Source: JBBQDK01 sp038319625
GTDB lineage: Bacteria > Pseudomonadota > Gammaproteobacteria > JBBQDK01
Reading direction: 5' to 3'
Length of the DNA stretch: 27,061 nucleotides
NCBI GenBank assembly: GCA_038319625.1
Contig: JBBQDK010000018.1
Span: 1 to 27,061, forward strand
The translations under genes and the position numbers were made by a program. Shown here one piece after another: positions 8,088 through 16,736 of this stretch. A model generated the notes under the pieces. It worked only from the letters and a program-made list of their open reading frames with translations, was not told the origin of the DNA and ran no database searches. Each line of letters opens with the position of its first letter. Positions within the stretch are counted from its first letter, which is position 1.

Positions 8088-9316
8088 CAATGGTGGCCAC
8101 GCGCCGCGCCCGCCAGGTCCCACATGGGCAGAAATACGCCCAGTGCCAGTATCAGAACCAGTGCGCCGACGGCCAGCAACATGATCGGCTCGATCTTTTC
8201 ACTGAGGCTCTTGAGGTCGAAGGCCACTTCGCGCTCGTAGAAACCGGCGACCTCGGACAGCATCTCGTCGACGGCGCCGGTTTCCTCGCCAACGCTCAGC
8301 ATCTGCAGAACCAGCGGCGTGAACAGACCGCTGGCCGCCGCAGTGCGTGTCAGTGTGTCACCGCGCTCGATGCCGTTACGCATCATCAGAATCCGGTCAG
8401 CCACAAAATCGTTGTCGACCGCCTTGGCAACGACTGTCAGTGCCTGGATCAAGGGTACGCCGGAGCGCGTCGACATGGCGAAGGAGCGCGCATAGCGCGC
8501 CAGTGTGGCCCGCATGATGATGCTGCCGATGATCGGCAGGCGCAGTTTTGCCTTGCCCCAGCGGTAACGGCCGGTATCGGTTCTGACGTAGGCGCGTACG
8601 CCGAACACGATGAGTAGCAATGCGCCCAGGATGAGGTACCAGTAGGCCACCGTGAAGTTCGAGGTCGCAATCAGGATCTTGGTGGCCGTGGGCAGCTCGG
8701 CATGAAAGCCGGCAAAGACCTTGGCGAATACCGGAATCACCTTGAGATTGATTATTGCGATTGCGGCGGCGATGGCCACAATTACGATAGTCGGGTAGCG
8801 CAGCGCCGATTTGATGCTGTCGCGGGTGGTTTTTTCCAGCTCCAGGTACTCGGACAGTTGCAGAAACGATTCATCGAGGCGGCCGCTGTTCTCGCCGACC
8901 TGAATGATGCTGACGAACAGGGGTGTGAAGATTTCCGGATGTTGCGACAAGGAACTGGCCAGGTCGCGGCCGGCCTCCAGGCCGGTGACGACATCGCGCA
9001 GTATCCGCGCCAGCGTGACATTGCGCGAGGTATCGGCCAGCCCTGATATGGCGCGGATAATCGGCACGCCGGCGCGCATCAGGGTATGCATCTGACGTGC
9101 GAACAGTATCAGGTCGACCAGCGTCGGCCGGCCAATCAGCAAGCGTTTGCGCAGACCCTCAAGGATATCGGTCTGGGCTTCCTGCGCGACGATGGTGATG
9201 GGCGTAACGCCGGTATTGAACAGCTGCGTGGCGACCAAATCGGCGGAGGCGGCCTCGATGTCCGCTTCAATCGACTCGCCGCGGGCGTTGCGCGCCTTGT
9301 AGTGGAAGACAGGCAT
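8087..9316 (-). CDS. mshG: MshG, inner-membrane platform protein (GspF/PilC family)
   Basis: A 409-aa protein starting MPVFHYKARNARGE, the usual beginning of GspF/PilC proteins. A GTG-started extension of 23 residues to 9385 is possible but not needed. It contains two T2SF domains and three long hydrophobic segments (AIAAAIAIINLKVIPVF, YWYLILGALLLIVFGVRAYV and IMLLAVGALVLILALGVFLPM). It should form the membrane platform on which the MshE ATPase works to add pilin subunits. The 124-bp gap to mshE is unusually long for this locus, and no good Shine-Dalgarno precedes the ATG. Confidence 0.92.
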   Translation of the reverse strand: MPVFHYKARNARGESIEADIEAASADLVATQLFNTGVTPITIVAQEAQTDILEGLRKRLLIGRPTLVDLILFARQMHTLMRAGVPIIRAISGLADTSRNVTLARILRDVVTGLEAGRDLASSLSQHPEIFTPLFVSIIQVGENSGRLDESFLQLSEYLELEKTTRDSIKSALRYPTIVIVAIAAAIAIINLKVIPVFAKVFAGFHAELPTATKILIATSNFTVAYWYLILGALLLIVFGVRAYVRTDTGRYRWGKAKLRLPIIGSIIMRATLARYARSFAMSTRSGVPLIQALTVVAKAVDNDFVADRILMMRNGIERGDTLTRTAAASGLFTPLVLQMLSVGEETGAVDEMLSEVAGFYEREVAFDLKSLSEKIEPIMLLAVGALVLILALGVFLPMWDLAGAARGHH

Positions 9317-9338
9317 GGTTAGCCGCGTACCCCGCGTA

Positions 9339-9439
9339 TTGAAAATACGGAACGATGAACGCTGAATGAGGCTGCGAAAATCCACGTGCTCAACGACCAG
9401 GTGCAGGCATCGTTGATCATTCCGAATTCCGTATTCAAA
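9339..9439. repeat. Imperfect inverted repeat in the mshE-mshG gap
   Basis: The arms 9339-9352 (TTGAAAATACGGAA) and 9427-9439 (TTCCGTATTCAAA) are inverted copies with one bulge, separated by 74 nt; the core AATACGGAA is perfect. A local palindrome (GTATT-gaa-AATAC, 9336-9348) overlaps the left arm. The element fills most of the gap. It could be an RNA structure that tunes mshG expression, or chance. Confidence 0.3.
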
Positions 9440-9440
9440 C

Positions 9441-11135
9441 TCATATCTCTCCCGCCACCCGGAACACCTCTTCCAGGGTCGTCACACCCTGGCGTGCATA
9501 ATCGAGCGCGCATTGCACCAGCGGTCGATAACCGGCGCTGGCCTTGGCGGCGGCGTTGAAGGCATTGGAATCATTGTTACGCAAACCGTCTGCCATGGCC
9601 TCGTCGAGTTCCAGCAATTCATAGACGCCGATGCGACCGCGGTAACCGGTATTGTTGCAGTGCGGACAGCCGGCGCCGCGCTGATAGCTGGCCGAGGCTC
9701 CCTCCGGACCGGCGATGGCAGAAAGCCAGGCATGTTCCTGGGTATCGGGTGTGTGAGGTTGTTTACAGGTGCCGCAGGTGCGCCGCACCAGGCGCTGCGC
9801 GATGATAGCGCGCAAGGCCGCCGCAACCAGATAGCCTTCGGCCCCCATGTCGATGAGGCGGTTGGCGGTAGCGATAGCATCGTTGGTATGCAGTGTCGAC
9901 AGTACCAGATGGCCGGTCATGGCAGCGCGCAGACCGATCTCGGCGGTTTCCTGGTCGCGCATTTCGCCGACCAGCACGATGTCCGGGTCCTGGCGCAAGG
10001 CGGTGCGCAGTACGCTGGCGAAGCTCAGGCCGATCTTGGCGTGCACCTGTACCTGGCTGATGCGCGGCAGGCGATACTCGACCGGGTCCTCGACCGTGAT
10101 GATCTTGATTTCAGGCTGATTGAGTTCAGTGAGCGCAGAATATAAGGTAGTGGTTTTACCGCTGCCGGTCGGTCCCGTGACCAGCACCATGCCGTGCGGA
10201 TGATGGATCTGGCGGCGGAAACGCTGCAGGATCTCCGGCGGCATGCCAATCTGTTCGAGGTTCAGCGTGCCACCGGACTGGTCGAGCAGACGCATCACGA
10301 CGGATTCACCGAATGATACCGGCAGCGTCGAGACGCGCACATCGATACTTTTATCCTTGACCTTGATATTGAAGCGGCCGTCCTGTGGCAGGCGCTTTTC
10401 CGAGATGTCCAGACCGGCCATGAGTTTCAGACGCAGTACCAGGGCGGGTGCGACCCGCTTCTCGTTCATGATCTGTTCCTGCAGTACACCATCGACGCGC
10501 ATGCGTATACGCAGTACTTTTTCATCCGGCTCGATGTGAATGTCCGAGGCGCCGACTTGCACGGCGTCCTTGAACAGCGTCTGTAACAGCTTGAACACCG
10601 GTGCGTCGGTGTCTTCGGTCTGGACCAGTTGGGCCAGGTCGAAGTCGTGATCGGAGAGTTCTTGACCGAGTTCCTCGGCGAGAGTGGTGATTTCCGCGGT
10701 GCGCCGGTACACCGTGTCGATGGTGCGCAGCAGGTCCGACTCGCGTACCACCGCCTGGGTGATCGGGCGTTTCAGTATGCGCGTCAGTTCATCGAAGCCG
10801 AAAATATCACCGGGATCGGCCATTCCGACCAGCAGCGCATCGGGCTTATCGTCCAGCACAATGGCACGGTAACGACGCGCATGCGTTTCCGGCAGCAGGC
10901 GCACCATGTCAGGATTGAACTTGTAGGTGCGCAGATCGATATTCGGGATATTCAGTTGCTGCGACAGAAACAGCAGCAGTCGGTCTTCGTCGATATAGCC
11001 GAGTTCGATCAGCGTGCGCCCGAGGCGGCGGCCAGTCTTCTTCTGTTCCGCCAGTGCGGTGCCGAGCTGGCCCTCGGAGATGATCTTGTTCTCGACCATC
11101 AAATCGCCGATACGGACTTTTTTACGCGCGGACAT
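9441..11135 (-). CDS. mshE: MshE, MSHA pilus assembly ATPase with c-di-GMP binding domain
   Basis: A 564-aa GspE/PilB-type ATPase that drives pilus extension. The N terminus carries two consecutive 24-residue MshEN motifs, at about 8-31 (RIGDLMVENKII...Q) and 37-60 (RLGRTLIELGYI...Q). In the family these bind cyclic di-GMP and activate the enzyme. An ASDIHIEP box follows at about 196-203, then Walker A GPTGSGKT (321-328), Walker B DPDIVLVGEMRD (383-394) and a His box TGHLVLSTLHTND (407-419). Two CxxC pairs (Cys454/457 and Cys490/493) should bind zinc. All catalytic parts look intact. It should act with MshG at the inner membrane. The ATG follows GGAAC at about 9 nt. Confidence 0.95.
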   Translation of the reverse strand: MSARKKVRIGDLMVENKIISEGQLGTALAEQKKTGRRLGRTLIELGYIDEDRLLLFLSQQLNIPNIDLRTYKFNPDMVRLLPETHARRYRAIVLDDKPDALLVGMADPGDIFGFDELTRILKRPITQAVVRESDLLRTIDTVYRRTAEITTLAEELGQELSDHDFDLAQLVQTEDTDAPVFKLLQTLFKDAVQVGASDIHIEPDEKVLRIRMRVDGVLQEQIMNEKRVAPALVLRLKLMAGLDISEKRLPQDGRFNIKVKDKSIDVRVSTLPVSFGESVVMRLLDQSGGTLNLEQIGMPPEILQRFRRQIHHPHGMVLVTGPTGSGKTTTLYSALTELNQPEIKIITVEDPVEYRLPRISQVQVHAKIGLSFASVLRTALRQDPDIVLVGEMRDQETAEIGLRAAMTGHLVLSTLHTNDAIATANRLIDMGAEGYLVAAALRAIIAQRLVRRTCGTCKQPHTPDTQEHAWLSAIAGPEGASASYQRGAGCPHCNNTGYRGRIGVYELLELDEAMADGLRNNDSNAFNAAAKASAGYRPLVQCALDYARQGVTTLEEVFRVAGEI

Positions 11136-11161
11136 TTTTAAAAGTTCCGGCGAGCGCGTGT

Positions 11162-11253
11162 CAAGTGGCGAGTAGCTATCGATGCGCAGTATCTGTCGGC
11201 TGACCGGCCCAGGCGCACTGACGCACCACTCGCTACTCGACCCTCGCTACTGA
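11162..11253. repeat. Heptamer repeats in inverted arrangement between mshN and mshE
   Basis: On the plus strand 11226-11253 is four tandem heptamers: CCACTCG, CTACTCG, ACCCTCG, CTACTGA. Two more copies (CTACTCG, CCACTTG) lie on the minus strand at 11175-11162. The two blocks can pair as a 14-nt stem (11162-11175 with 11226-11239; 11 Watson-Crick pairs, one wobble, two mismatches) around a 50-nt loop. The element takes up most of the 127-bp gap and shows no coding signal. Confidence 0.55.
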
Positions 11254-11262
11254 AGTAATAAT

Positions 11263-12387
11263 TCATTGCCGATCTCCATTGCCCGCCTGTAACGCGGTGA
11301 TCTTTCCGTCAACATAGCGCAGCACCTCGCTGTCGAGCGTGCCGCTTTGCTGCGCGCGCCGATAGGATTGCAAGGCATTGGCCCGATCGCCGGTGCCTTC
11401 CAGCGCCAGACCCAGGCCCAGCCACCACACACCGTTGCGGGGCTGTGCCTGCAGGGCGCCGCGGTACGTGCGTGCAGCCTGCTCATACATGCCGAGACGC
11501 TGATAGAGCGCGGCGAGCAACGCATGGTATTCGGGATCGTCCTGTGCCGTCGGCGCGGCGCGCTCCAGTACCGCGCGCGCATCATTGAGTTCGCCTTGAT
11601 CGATGCGCAATCTTGCATAGAGTTTGGCGAAAGGCGCGTAGGTAGGTGCGAGTGCCAAGCCGGCCGCGAGCAGCTTGGTGGCCTCGGGCAGACGGCCGGA
11701 ATTGATCAGCAGACCGGCCAGAGTGGTGCGCGCCGCACGCTGCGCGGGGTAGCTATCCAGCGCGGCGCGCAGGCGCGGTTCGGCGGCGGCAGGCCGACCG
11801 CTTTGCAGCATGCGCAGGGCATCCTGGTAAGACAGTTCCGCCTGCTGCTCCGGACTGAGCGGGCGGGCGGTCTTTTCGACCGCCTCGGTGCGCGGCGCGG
11901 CGAGCGATTTGGTGACAGACGGCATGATCTGCGCTGCCGTTTTGTGCAAGGCAGCGTCGGCTACCGTATCGGTTGGAGGTGCTGGCGGCGCGGGCGCGGC
12001 GGCTTGAGCCTGCGTGACCGGGATCGCGACGGTAGCGTGCTGCTCCGCCACAACGACAGCATGAACCGGCGTTGCGATAACCGGAATCACGGGCTGGGGT
12101 ATGGCAGCAATCGACTCCGACTGCGTCATGGTCGGCGCGTCAGGTTTGACCGGTATAACCGGGCCGGTTCGCACGACATCCGGTGCAAGGTGTTGGCCGC
12201 GCTGACTGAGCAGCCCACCCGATACGACGGCCAGAACGAGAATAGCTAGCCACAACACCCAAGGTCGCCGCGCCCGTGCGGTGACACGCACCGGGACGTG
12301 CACATCCCGCAGTGTAGTTTGTGCGGCATTGACATCAGGCGCTTGGCGATCCTGAAGATCCTGCAGCACTTGATTGAGCAGGCTCAC
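11263..12387 (-). CDS. mshN: MshN, TPR-containing MSHA biogenesis protein
   Basis: A 374-aa protein with a GTG start whose bases overlap the mshM stop (GTGA). The N terminus MSLLNQVLQDLQDRQ is typical of MshN. A single transmembrane segment at about 43-60 is followed by a Pro/Ala-rich linker (about 75-185). About four TPR-like helical repeats follow to the end, including YHALLAALYQRLGMYEQA. It is probably an inner-membrane-anchored protein with a periplasmic scaffold that bridges the platform and the MshL secretin. The region after it holds the heptamer repeat element. Confidence 0.88.
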   Translation of the reverse strand: MSLLNQVLQDLQDRQAPDVNAAQTTLRDVHVPVRVTARARRPWVLWLAILVLAVVSGGLLSQRGQHLAPDVVRTGPVIPVKPDAPTMTQSESIAAIPQPVIPVIATPVHAVVVAEQHATVAIPVTQAQAAAPAPPAPPTDTVADAALHKTAAQIMPSVTKSLAAPRTEAVEKTARPLSPEQQAELSYQDALRMLQSGRPAAAEPRLRAALDSYPAQRAARTTLAGLLINSGRLPEATKLLAAGLALAPTYAPFAKLYARLRIDQGELNDARAVLERAAPTAQDDPEYHALLAALYQRLGMYEQAARTYRGALQAQPRNGVWWLGLGLALEGTGDRANALQSYRRAQQSGTLDSEVLRYVDGKITALQAGNGDRQ

Positions 12388-13304
12388 GGTGTATTCCCCG
12401 AGGAGTGCAGGACACCGAGCGCGACCAGCAGTGTCGTCGCCCTGGCGAAGGTTCCGGTGATGGCACGCAACCAGTGGCCGGGCTGGCGATGCAGCATCAC
12501 GTCTTCGGTGTCGTGCGCGGCCATTCGCACATGAACGGGTGACACGGCGATATCACCGCGGCCGTAGGCGGCGAGCAATGCCTTGTGGCTGAGGATATTG
12601 ATCAGGCGTGGGATACCGCGACTGGCGCGTTGCATGGCGACCAGGCTGCGTTTACTGAACAGTGGCGGGCCCTGGTAGCCGGCCACGTTCAGGCGATGAT
12701 TGATATAGCCGTTGAATCCTTGCAGATCGATGGGCATGAGACGGTGCGCAAAGGTGATGCGCTGGCGGAGCTGGCGCAGTTCATGGCTCTGCAGGCGCAG
12801 ATCCAGTTCCGGTTGACCGAACAGCACCACTTGCAGCAGCTTGGCCTTTTCGGTCTCGAGATTGGTAAGCAGCCGTAATGCCTCCATTGTGTTCGATGGC
12901 AGCGTCTGTGCCTCATCGATCAGCAGTGCGACGCGCTTGCCCGCGGCTGACAGTTCAATGAGTCGGCTGCTGATCAGCTTCAGCAGCCGGGGTTGGCCGA
13001 TGTTGCGCGTGTATTCGATGCCGAGTTCATCCGCCAGCGCCATGTGCAAGGCGGCCGGCGTGAGAAACGGGTTGGGAAGGTAGGCGGTGACGAATTCGTC
13101 GCCGAGCGTCCTCAGCAGCAGGCGGCACAACAGCGTTTTGCCAGTACCGACCTCGCCGGTGACCTTGATAAATCCTTCCCCGGTACGCAACGCCACCAGC
13201 AACACGTTGTAGGCCTCCTGATGACTGCCGTAACGGAAAAAGAAACCGGTATCCGGTGTCAGGTTGAACGGGAATTCCCGCAATCCAAAGTGTTTGAGGT
13301 ACAT
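12384..13304 (-). CDS. mshM: MshM, ExeA/GspA-like AAA ATPase
   Basis: A 306-aa protein. The N terminus YLKHFGLREFPFNLTPD is the hallmark of ExeA-type ATPases. Walker A GEVGTGKT is at 50-57 and Walker B VALLIDEAQ at 125-133. The sensor region RGIPRLINILSHKALLAAYG and a weak hydrophobic segment near the C terminus (about 280-296) follow. Relatives such as ExeA help to insert or assemble secretins through the peptidoglycan, so a role with MshL is likely. It starts 7 bp after mshL and overlaps mshN by 4 bp, so it belongs to the same transcription unit. Confidence 0.9.
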   Translation of the reverse strand: MYLKHFGLREFPFNLTPDTGFFFRYGSHQEAYNVLLVALRTGEGFIKVTGEVGTGKTLLCRLLLRTLGDEFVTAYLPNPFLTPAALHMALADELGIEYTRNIGQPRLLKLISSRLIELSAAGKRVALLIDEAQTLPSNTMEALRLLTNLETEKAKLLQVVLFGQPELDLRLQSHELRQLRQRITFAHRLMPIDLQGFNGYINHRLNVAGYQGPPLFSKRSLVAMQRASRGIPRLINILSHKALLAAYGRGDIAVSPVHVRMAAHDTEDVMLHRQPGHWLRAITGTFARATTLLVALGVLHSSGNTP

Positions 13305-13311
13305 GTCGGTG

Positions 13312-15090
13312 CTAGGGCGCGGCTGCCGCGGGTTGTCTGGTGGACGAGGGCTTCATCGACATCATGTCGACGCGCTGTGACGACTGGCGGATCTGTTCGC
13401 CCCACTCGCTGCCGGTCTGGATCACCACTGGTCGCAGCAGAATGATCAGTTCGCTCTTGCTTGATGCGGACTTGGTATGGCGGAACATGGCACCGACGCC
13501 GGGCAGATCACCCAGTACCGGCACGCCGGCGCGATCGATCTTGTTGTTGTCCTGCATCAGGCCGCCCAGTACGACTACCTGGCCATTGCCGGCGCGCACG
13601 ATGCTGTCGGATTCGCGCACCGTGCTGAAGGCTAGCGGCAGGCTCTGATCCTGGTCGTCGATCTTGAAAGTCTTGGTCTGGTCCTTGACCTCGGAGACGG
13701 TCGGGTGGATGTGCAGTATGACATCGCCCTGGGGGCTGATCTGGGGGGTGACGTCGAGCGCGATGCCGGAGAAGAACGGCGTCAGCGTGACGTTGCGGTT
13801 GGTGGTGCCGGTGGTGCCGATAGCGGTGGTGTTGGTCGAGACATTGGTGACGAAGAATTCGTCCGAGCCCACTTTGATTACCGCCGGCTGGTTGTTCACC
13901 GTGGAGACGCGCGGGCTGGACAGCACCTGCACATCGCCCTGGGTTTTGAGCAGTTCGATGAAGGCAGTGAAATCATTCAGGTTGAGTGCGGCGGTAAACA
14001 CGCCGCCGAAGGCGGACGTCTGATTGCCGTCGATTGGATTGTAGGCGGTCGGATTGAGCGATGCGGGTGGCGAGGTGGCTGTGCCGATGCCTGCGCCGGC
14101 GATTTCCGACGTGCCATTGCTGAAGATTGTGCCACCACCGGTCTGGCCGAAGATAGCGGTCTTGCCGTCGCCGACCTTGCCGAGCGCCGCCCAGTTGATG
14201 CCCGACTGGAAACCGTCGCCCAATGTCACTTCGATGATCTTCGCTTCCAGCACGACCTGTCGCTGCAGATTAGCCTGGCTGGCGCTGAGGAATGAGGCGA
14301 CATCGCGCAATTCCGACGGCAGGGCGCGTACCACCACGATGCCGGCCTGCGGGCTGACCACGACGCTGCGGCCATCGCCCGCGCCGATCAGCGTATTGAG
14401 CTGCGCCTTCAGGCCATCCCAAAAGCTGGACTCGGATTCGGTGGTCATCTGGGTGCTCGGTTGGGCGGTGGTAGTGCCACCGCTGCTGCTGCCACTGTTG
14501 CCGGTATTTGAATTGTTGTTGTTATTGTTGTTGCCGGCGTCGGTGACCTGTCCGGAATTGACCCGGGTTTCCGATTTACTGGTGCGCTTCACGTCGAGAT
14601 AGTTGACCTCGAAGACCCGCGACTGCATGCGGATCGGCATGACCTGAAAACCACCCGGGGTGCGCGTGTATTCATAACCGTAGACATCACGCACGGTATT
14701 CATCACATCGCTGATGGTGACGTTCTTCAGTGTCAGCGAGATCTCGCCGCTGACATCCGGATGCACCACCATGTTGTAGGGCGTGCCCTCGACCAGGCTC
14801 ATGAAGAACTCGCGTGCCTTGGCATGATTCACCGTGATGTCGAAGCGTTGCTCGACCGGCGCGCCGCTGCTGCCCATGTCGACTCTGAGTGGTGGCAACA
14901 ATGCCTCGCTGACGGCCGGCGGGGGTGCTGTCGCTGCCGCGGTGATGCCGCTGGCCGCTTCTTTCTTGAGCGTCGCATCGATGTGCGTGAGCGTCGGGGT
15001 GCTGCGCGGCGCCATGGTCTGACAGGCCGCGAGCAGTAGGGCGATCGCGCTATACACCAGCAAGGAAGTTTTAGGCATAGTGGGTCTCAT
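13312..15090 (-). CDS. mshL: MshL, outer-membrane secretin
   Basis: A 592-aa secretin forming the outer-membrane channel of the pilus. The signal peptide ends in a lipobox (LLAAC, Cys23), so it is likely a lipoprotein. A secretin/TonB short N-terminal domain (about 75-150) and N-type domains follow, with an Asn/Ser/Gly-rich low-complexity linker between them (about 185-210). The C-terminal secretin core contains the conserved motif VPVLGDLPGVGAMFRHT followed by ELIILLRPVVI. The ATG at 15090 overlaps the mshK stop as ATGA; an alternative ATG lies at codon 5. Confidence 0.93.
   Translation of the reverse strand: MRPTMPKTSLLVYSAIALLLAACQTMAPRSTPTLTHIDATLKKEAASGITAAATAPPPAVSEALLPPLRVDMGSSGAPVEQRFDITVNHAKAREFFMSLVEGTPYNMVVHPDVSGEISLTLKNVTISDVMNTVRDVYGYEYTRTPGGFQVMPIRMQSRVFEVNYLDVKRTSKSETRVNSGQVTDAGNNNNNNNSNTGNSGSSSGGTTTAQPSTQMTTESESSFWDGLKAQLNTLIGAGDGRSVVVSPQAGIVVVRALPSELRDVASFLSASQANLQRQVVLEAKIIEVTLGDGFQSGINWAALGKVGDGKTAIFGQTGGGTIFSNGTSEIAGAGIGTATSPPASLNPTAYNPIDGNQTSAFGGVFTAALNLNDFTAFIELLKTQGDVQVLSSPRVSTVNNQPAVIKVGSDEFFVTNVSTNTTAIGTTGTTNRNVTLTPFFSGIALDVTPQISPQGDVILHIHPTVSEVKDQTKTFKIDDQDQSLPLAFSTVRESDSIVRAGNGQVVVLGGLMQDNNKIDRAGVPVLGDLPGVGAMFRHTKSASSKSELIILLRPVVIQTGSEWGEQIRQSSQRVDMMSMKPSSTRQPAAAAP
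14512..14532 (-). repeat. AAC/AAT triplet tract within mshL
   Basis: Seven consecutive triplets, almost all AAC (AAT once or twice) on the coding strand, encode the Asn run in the linker of MshL. Length change by whole triplets would keep the frame. Confidence 0.6.
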
Positions 15091-15461
15091 CGTCTGGCGG
15101 CCTTGTGGGCCTGTTTAACCTTGATCGGCAACAGATGCAGCATGAACTGCTCCGTGCCGCGTTGCAGGCGGACGCCGTCGCGGTCTATCGCGACGACACG
15201 GGCATCGCCGATACGCTCGCCGACCTTGACGGTGCGGTCGTTGATCATCGCGCTGCGCCGTGACGGCGACAGGCGAATGGCGGTGAGTATCAGGCTGGGT
15301 GCGGTCTTGGCATCGCCCGGCGCCACGCCAGCAGCTACGGCGTCGAGAAACGCCGGCCGGGTCGGATCCCGTAACTCGTCAGCGTGCACGACCTGAAGGC
15401 CTGCAAGCAGCGCCGCCAGCAGCAATGACCCACGCAACAGCGATGGCATGTTTTCAAACAC
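15087..15461 (-). CDS. mshK: MshK, small periplasmic MSHA biogenesis protein
   Basis: A 124-aa protein with a signal peptide (about 1-27, ending VHA) and the motif DPTRP at 32-36, the mark of MshK and PilP-like proteins. A short beta-rich region (VKVGERIGDARVVAIDRDGVRL) resembles PilP/GspC domains that contact the secretin. The GTG at 15461 is chosen because GAGGGG lies about 7 nt before it; it overlaps mshJ by 8 bp. An ATG at 15449 is the alternative start and would shorten the leader by four residues. Confidence 0.86.
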   Translation of the reverse strand: MFENMPSLLRGSLLLAALLAGLQVVHADELRDPTRPAFLDAVAAGVAPGDAKTAPSLILTAIRLSPSRRSAMINDRTVKVGERIGDARVVAIDRDGVRLQRGTEQFMLHLLPIKVKQAHKAARR

Positions 15462-16131
15462 CGATCCACCCCTCGCGCAGGCCGATGGTGTGCACGGTGA
15501 TGGTGAACTGTGCCATGGGATAATTACTGACCTTGAAGGTCACGCCATCCCAGTACAGGTGCCAAGGCAAGGCCTCGAGCGTGCGCAGATAATGCAGCGC
15601 ATCCATATAGTTTCCCTCGAACACGAGCGTCATGCCGTGTCGGTAGATGCCGGGCACACCGGGGTTGGGCCGGGCCGGCTTGCCGTTGTCTGGTACTTCG
15701 GTATCCAGTAGCGGCCGCGCCGGCAGGCTTTGCACGCTGATCAGTTTGAGACCGCGTTCCTGTTTGAGCACATCTTCCAGCATGCTGGCCATCGCGGCCG
15801 GATCGATCAGGCCCTGGGTGCGCGCCTTGATGCGCTCGTCGAGCTTGGCGATTTCGACGCGCAGTCCGGTCAGTTTGGTGTTGATTTCCGCGTCCGGGTC
15901 CTGGGCCTGGCGCTTGCTGATGGTCTCGGCCTGTTGCGACAGCTGGGTGGTAGCGCTGCGTAACTGTTTGAGCTGGCCCTGGACCAGCTTGTGGTGCGCG
16001 GTCAGCGGCGCCATGAACAGTCCGCTCCAGACGCTGTAGATAACGAAAACCAGCGCGCCCAGCAATAGGCCGCGTTCACGCAGCGACATGCTATCGATAC
16101 GTGCTATCAGTTTTTTGAGTTTTTCGCTCAT
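15454..16131 (-). CDS. mshJ: MshJ, PilO-like inner-membrane protein
   Basis: A 225-aa protein with a short cytoplasmic N terminus, one membrane segment (about 21-40) and a predicted coiled coil (about 45-105, rich in Gln, Lys and Glu). A small alpha/beta domain ends in FTITVHTIGLREGWIGV. Topology and position match MshJ, the PilO/GspM-like part of the inner-membrane alignment complex. Start and stop overlap the neighbouring genes (ATGA at the start), so expression is probably coupled. Confidence 0.88.
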   Translation of the reverse strand: MSEKLKKLIARIDSMSLRERGLLLGALVFVIYSVWSGLFMAPLTAHHKLVQGQLKQLRSATTQLSQQAETISKRQAQDPDAEINTKLTGLRVEIAKLDERIKARTQGLIDPAAMASMLEDVLKQERGLKLISVQSLPARPLLDTEVPDNGKPARPNPGVPGIYRHGMTLVFEGNYMDALHYLRTLEALPWHLYWDGVTFKVSNYPMAQFTITVHTIGLREGWIGV

Positions 16132-16736
16132 CGTTGCGTCGCGCTCACCGCCGCGGTATGCAGGGTGAAATCGATGCGTGGCGGCGCTTCGCCGCGCTGC
16201 ATCTGGAAGGTCTTGAACTCGCGACCCTTATAGACCTGTTCGGCGGACAGCTGCTGCAGATAGCGCGGCACCAGCTGTGCGTCCAGGGTGCTGCCGGTCA
16301 GTCCCAGTTGTTCACCGCCCTCGCTGATCGCAACGCCAGTCAGCCACAGACCCTCAACATGCTGGCGCGCCAGGCCTTCCAGGTAGCTGGAGAAGCCTCG
16401 GGTATTACCCAGAACGCGGCCGGACAGCACGTCGAGCGCACGCGCCTTGCCACTGCGCTCATCCGTGAGGGTGGCCAGTTGCCGTTCCAGATCGGGATTT
16501 TTCTGTTTCACGGGATAACGTGTGTTGAAATCCTCGATACGTTTGAGCATGGCATCCTGTTGAGCCTGCAGGCTGATCACGGTACGTGCGAGCTTGGCGT
16601 CCTGCCAACGTGCGTAGCCGTATATGAGTGACAGGCCGAGCAGTAACAGTCCGCTGAACTGCAGAATGGTCTGTGCCGAGAACACCTTGGGCTGGGCGCG
16701 CAGGATCGGCTGATAAAGATTGACCTGCTGGCTCAT
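16128..16736 (-). CDS. PilN-like MSHA biogenesis protein
   Basis: A 202-aa protein starting MSQQVNLYQPILR, with the VNLY motif seen in PilN (the part that binds PilM). One membrane segment (about 27-41) leads to a coiled coil and a ferredoxin-like domain. The ATG at 16736 overlaps the mshI stop (ATGA); the open frame extends upstream to 16820 but would lie inside mshI. It should pair with the PilM-like MshI and with MshJ as the alignment complex. Some annotations count this gene as a second mshI; I give no symbol because naming varies. Confidence 0.87.
   Translation of the reverse strand: MSQQVNLYQPILRAQPKVFSAQTILQFSGLLLLGLSLIYGYARWQDAKLARTVISLQAQQDAMLKRIEDFNTRYPVKQKNPDLERQLATLTDERSGKARALDVLSGRVLGNTRGFSSYLEGLARQHVEGLWLTGVAISEGGEQLGLTGSTLDAQLVPRYLQQLSAEQVYKGREFKTFQMQRGEAPPRIDFTLHTAAVSATQR

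Noticed and set aside
9317..9385. GTG-started 23-residue extension of MshG
   Set aside because: Family members begin at the MPVFHYKAR-like sequence. The extension has no ribosome-binding site and no similarity I recognise.
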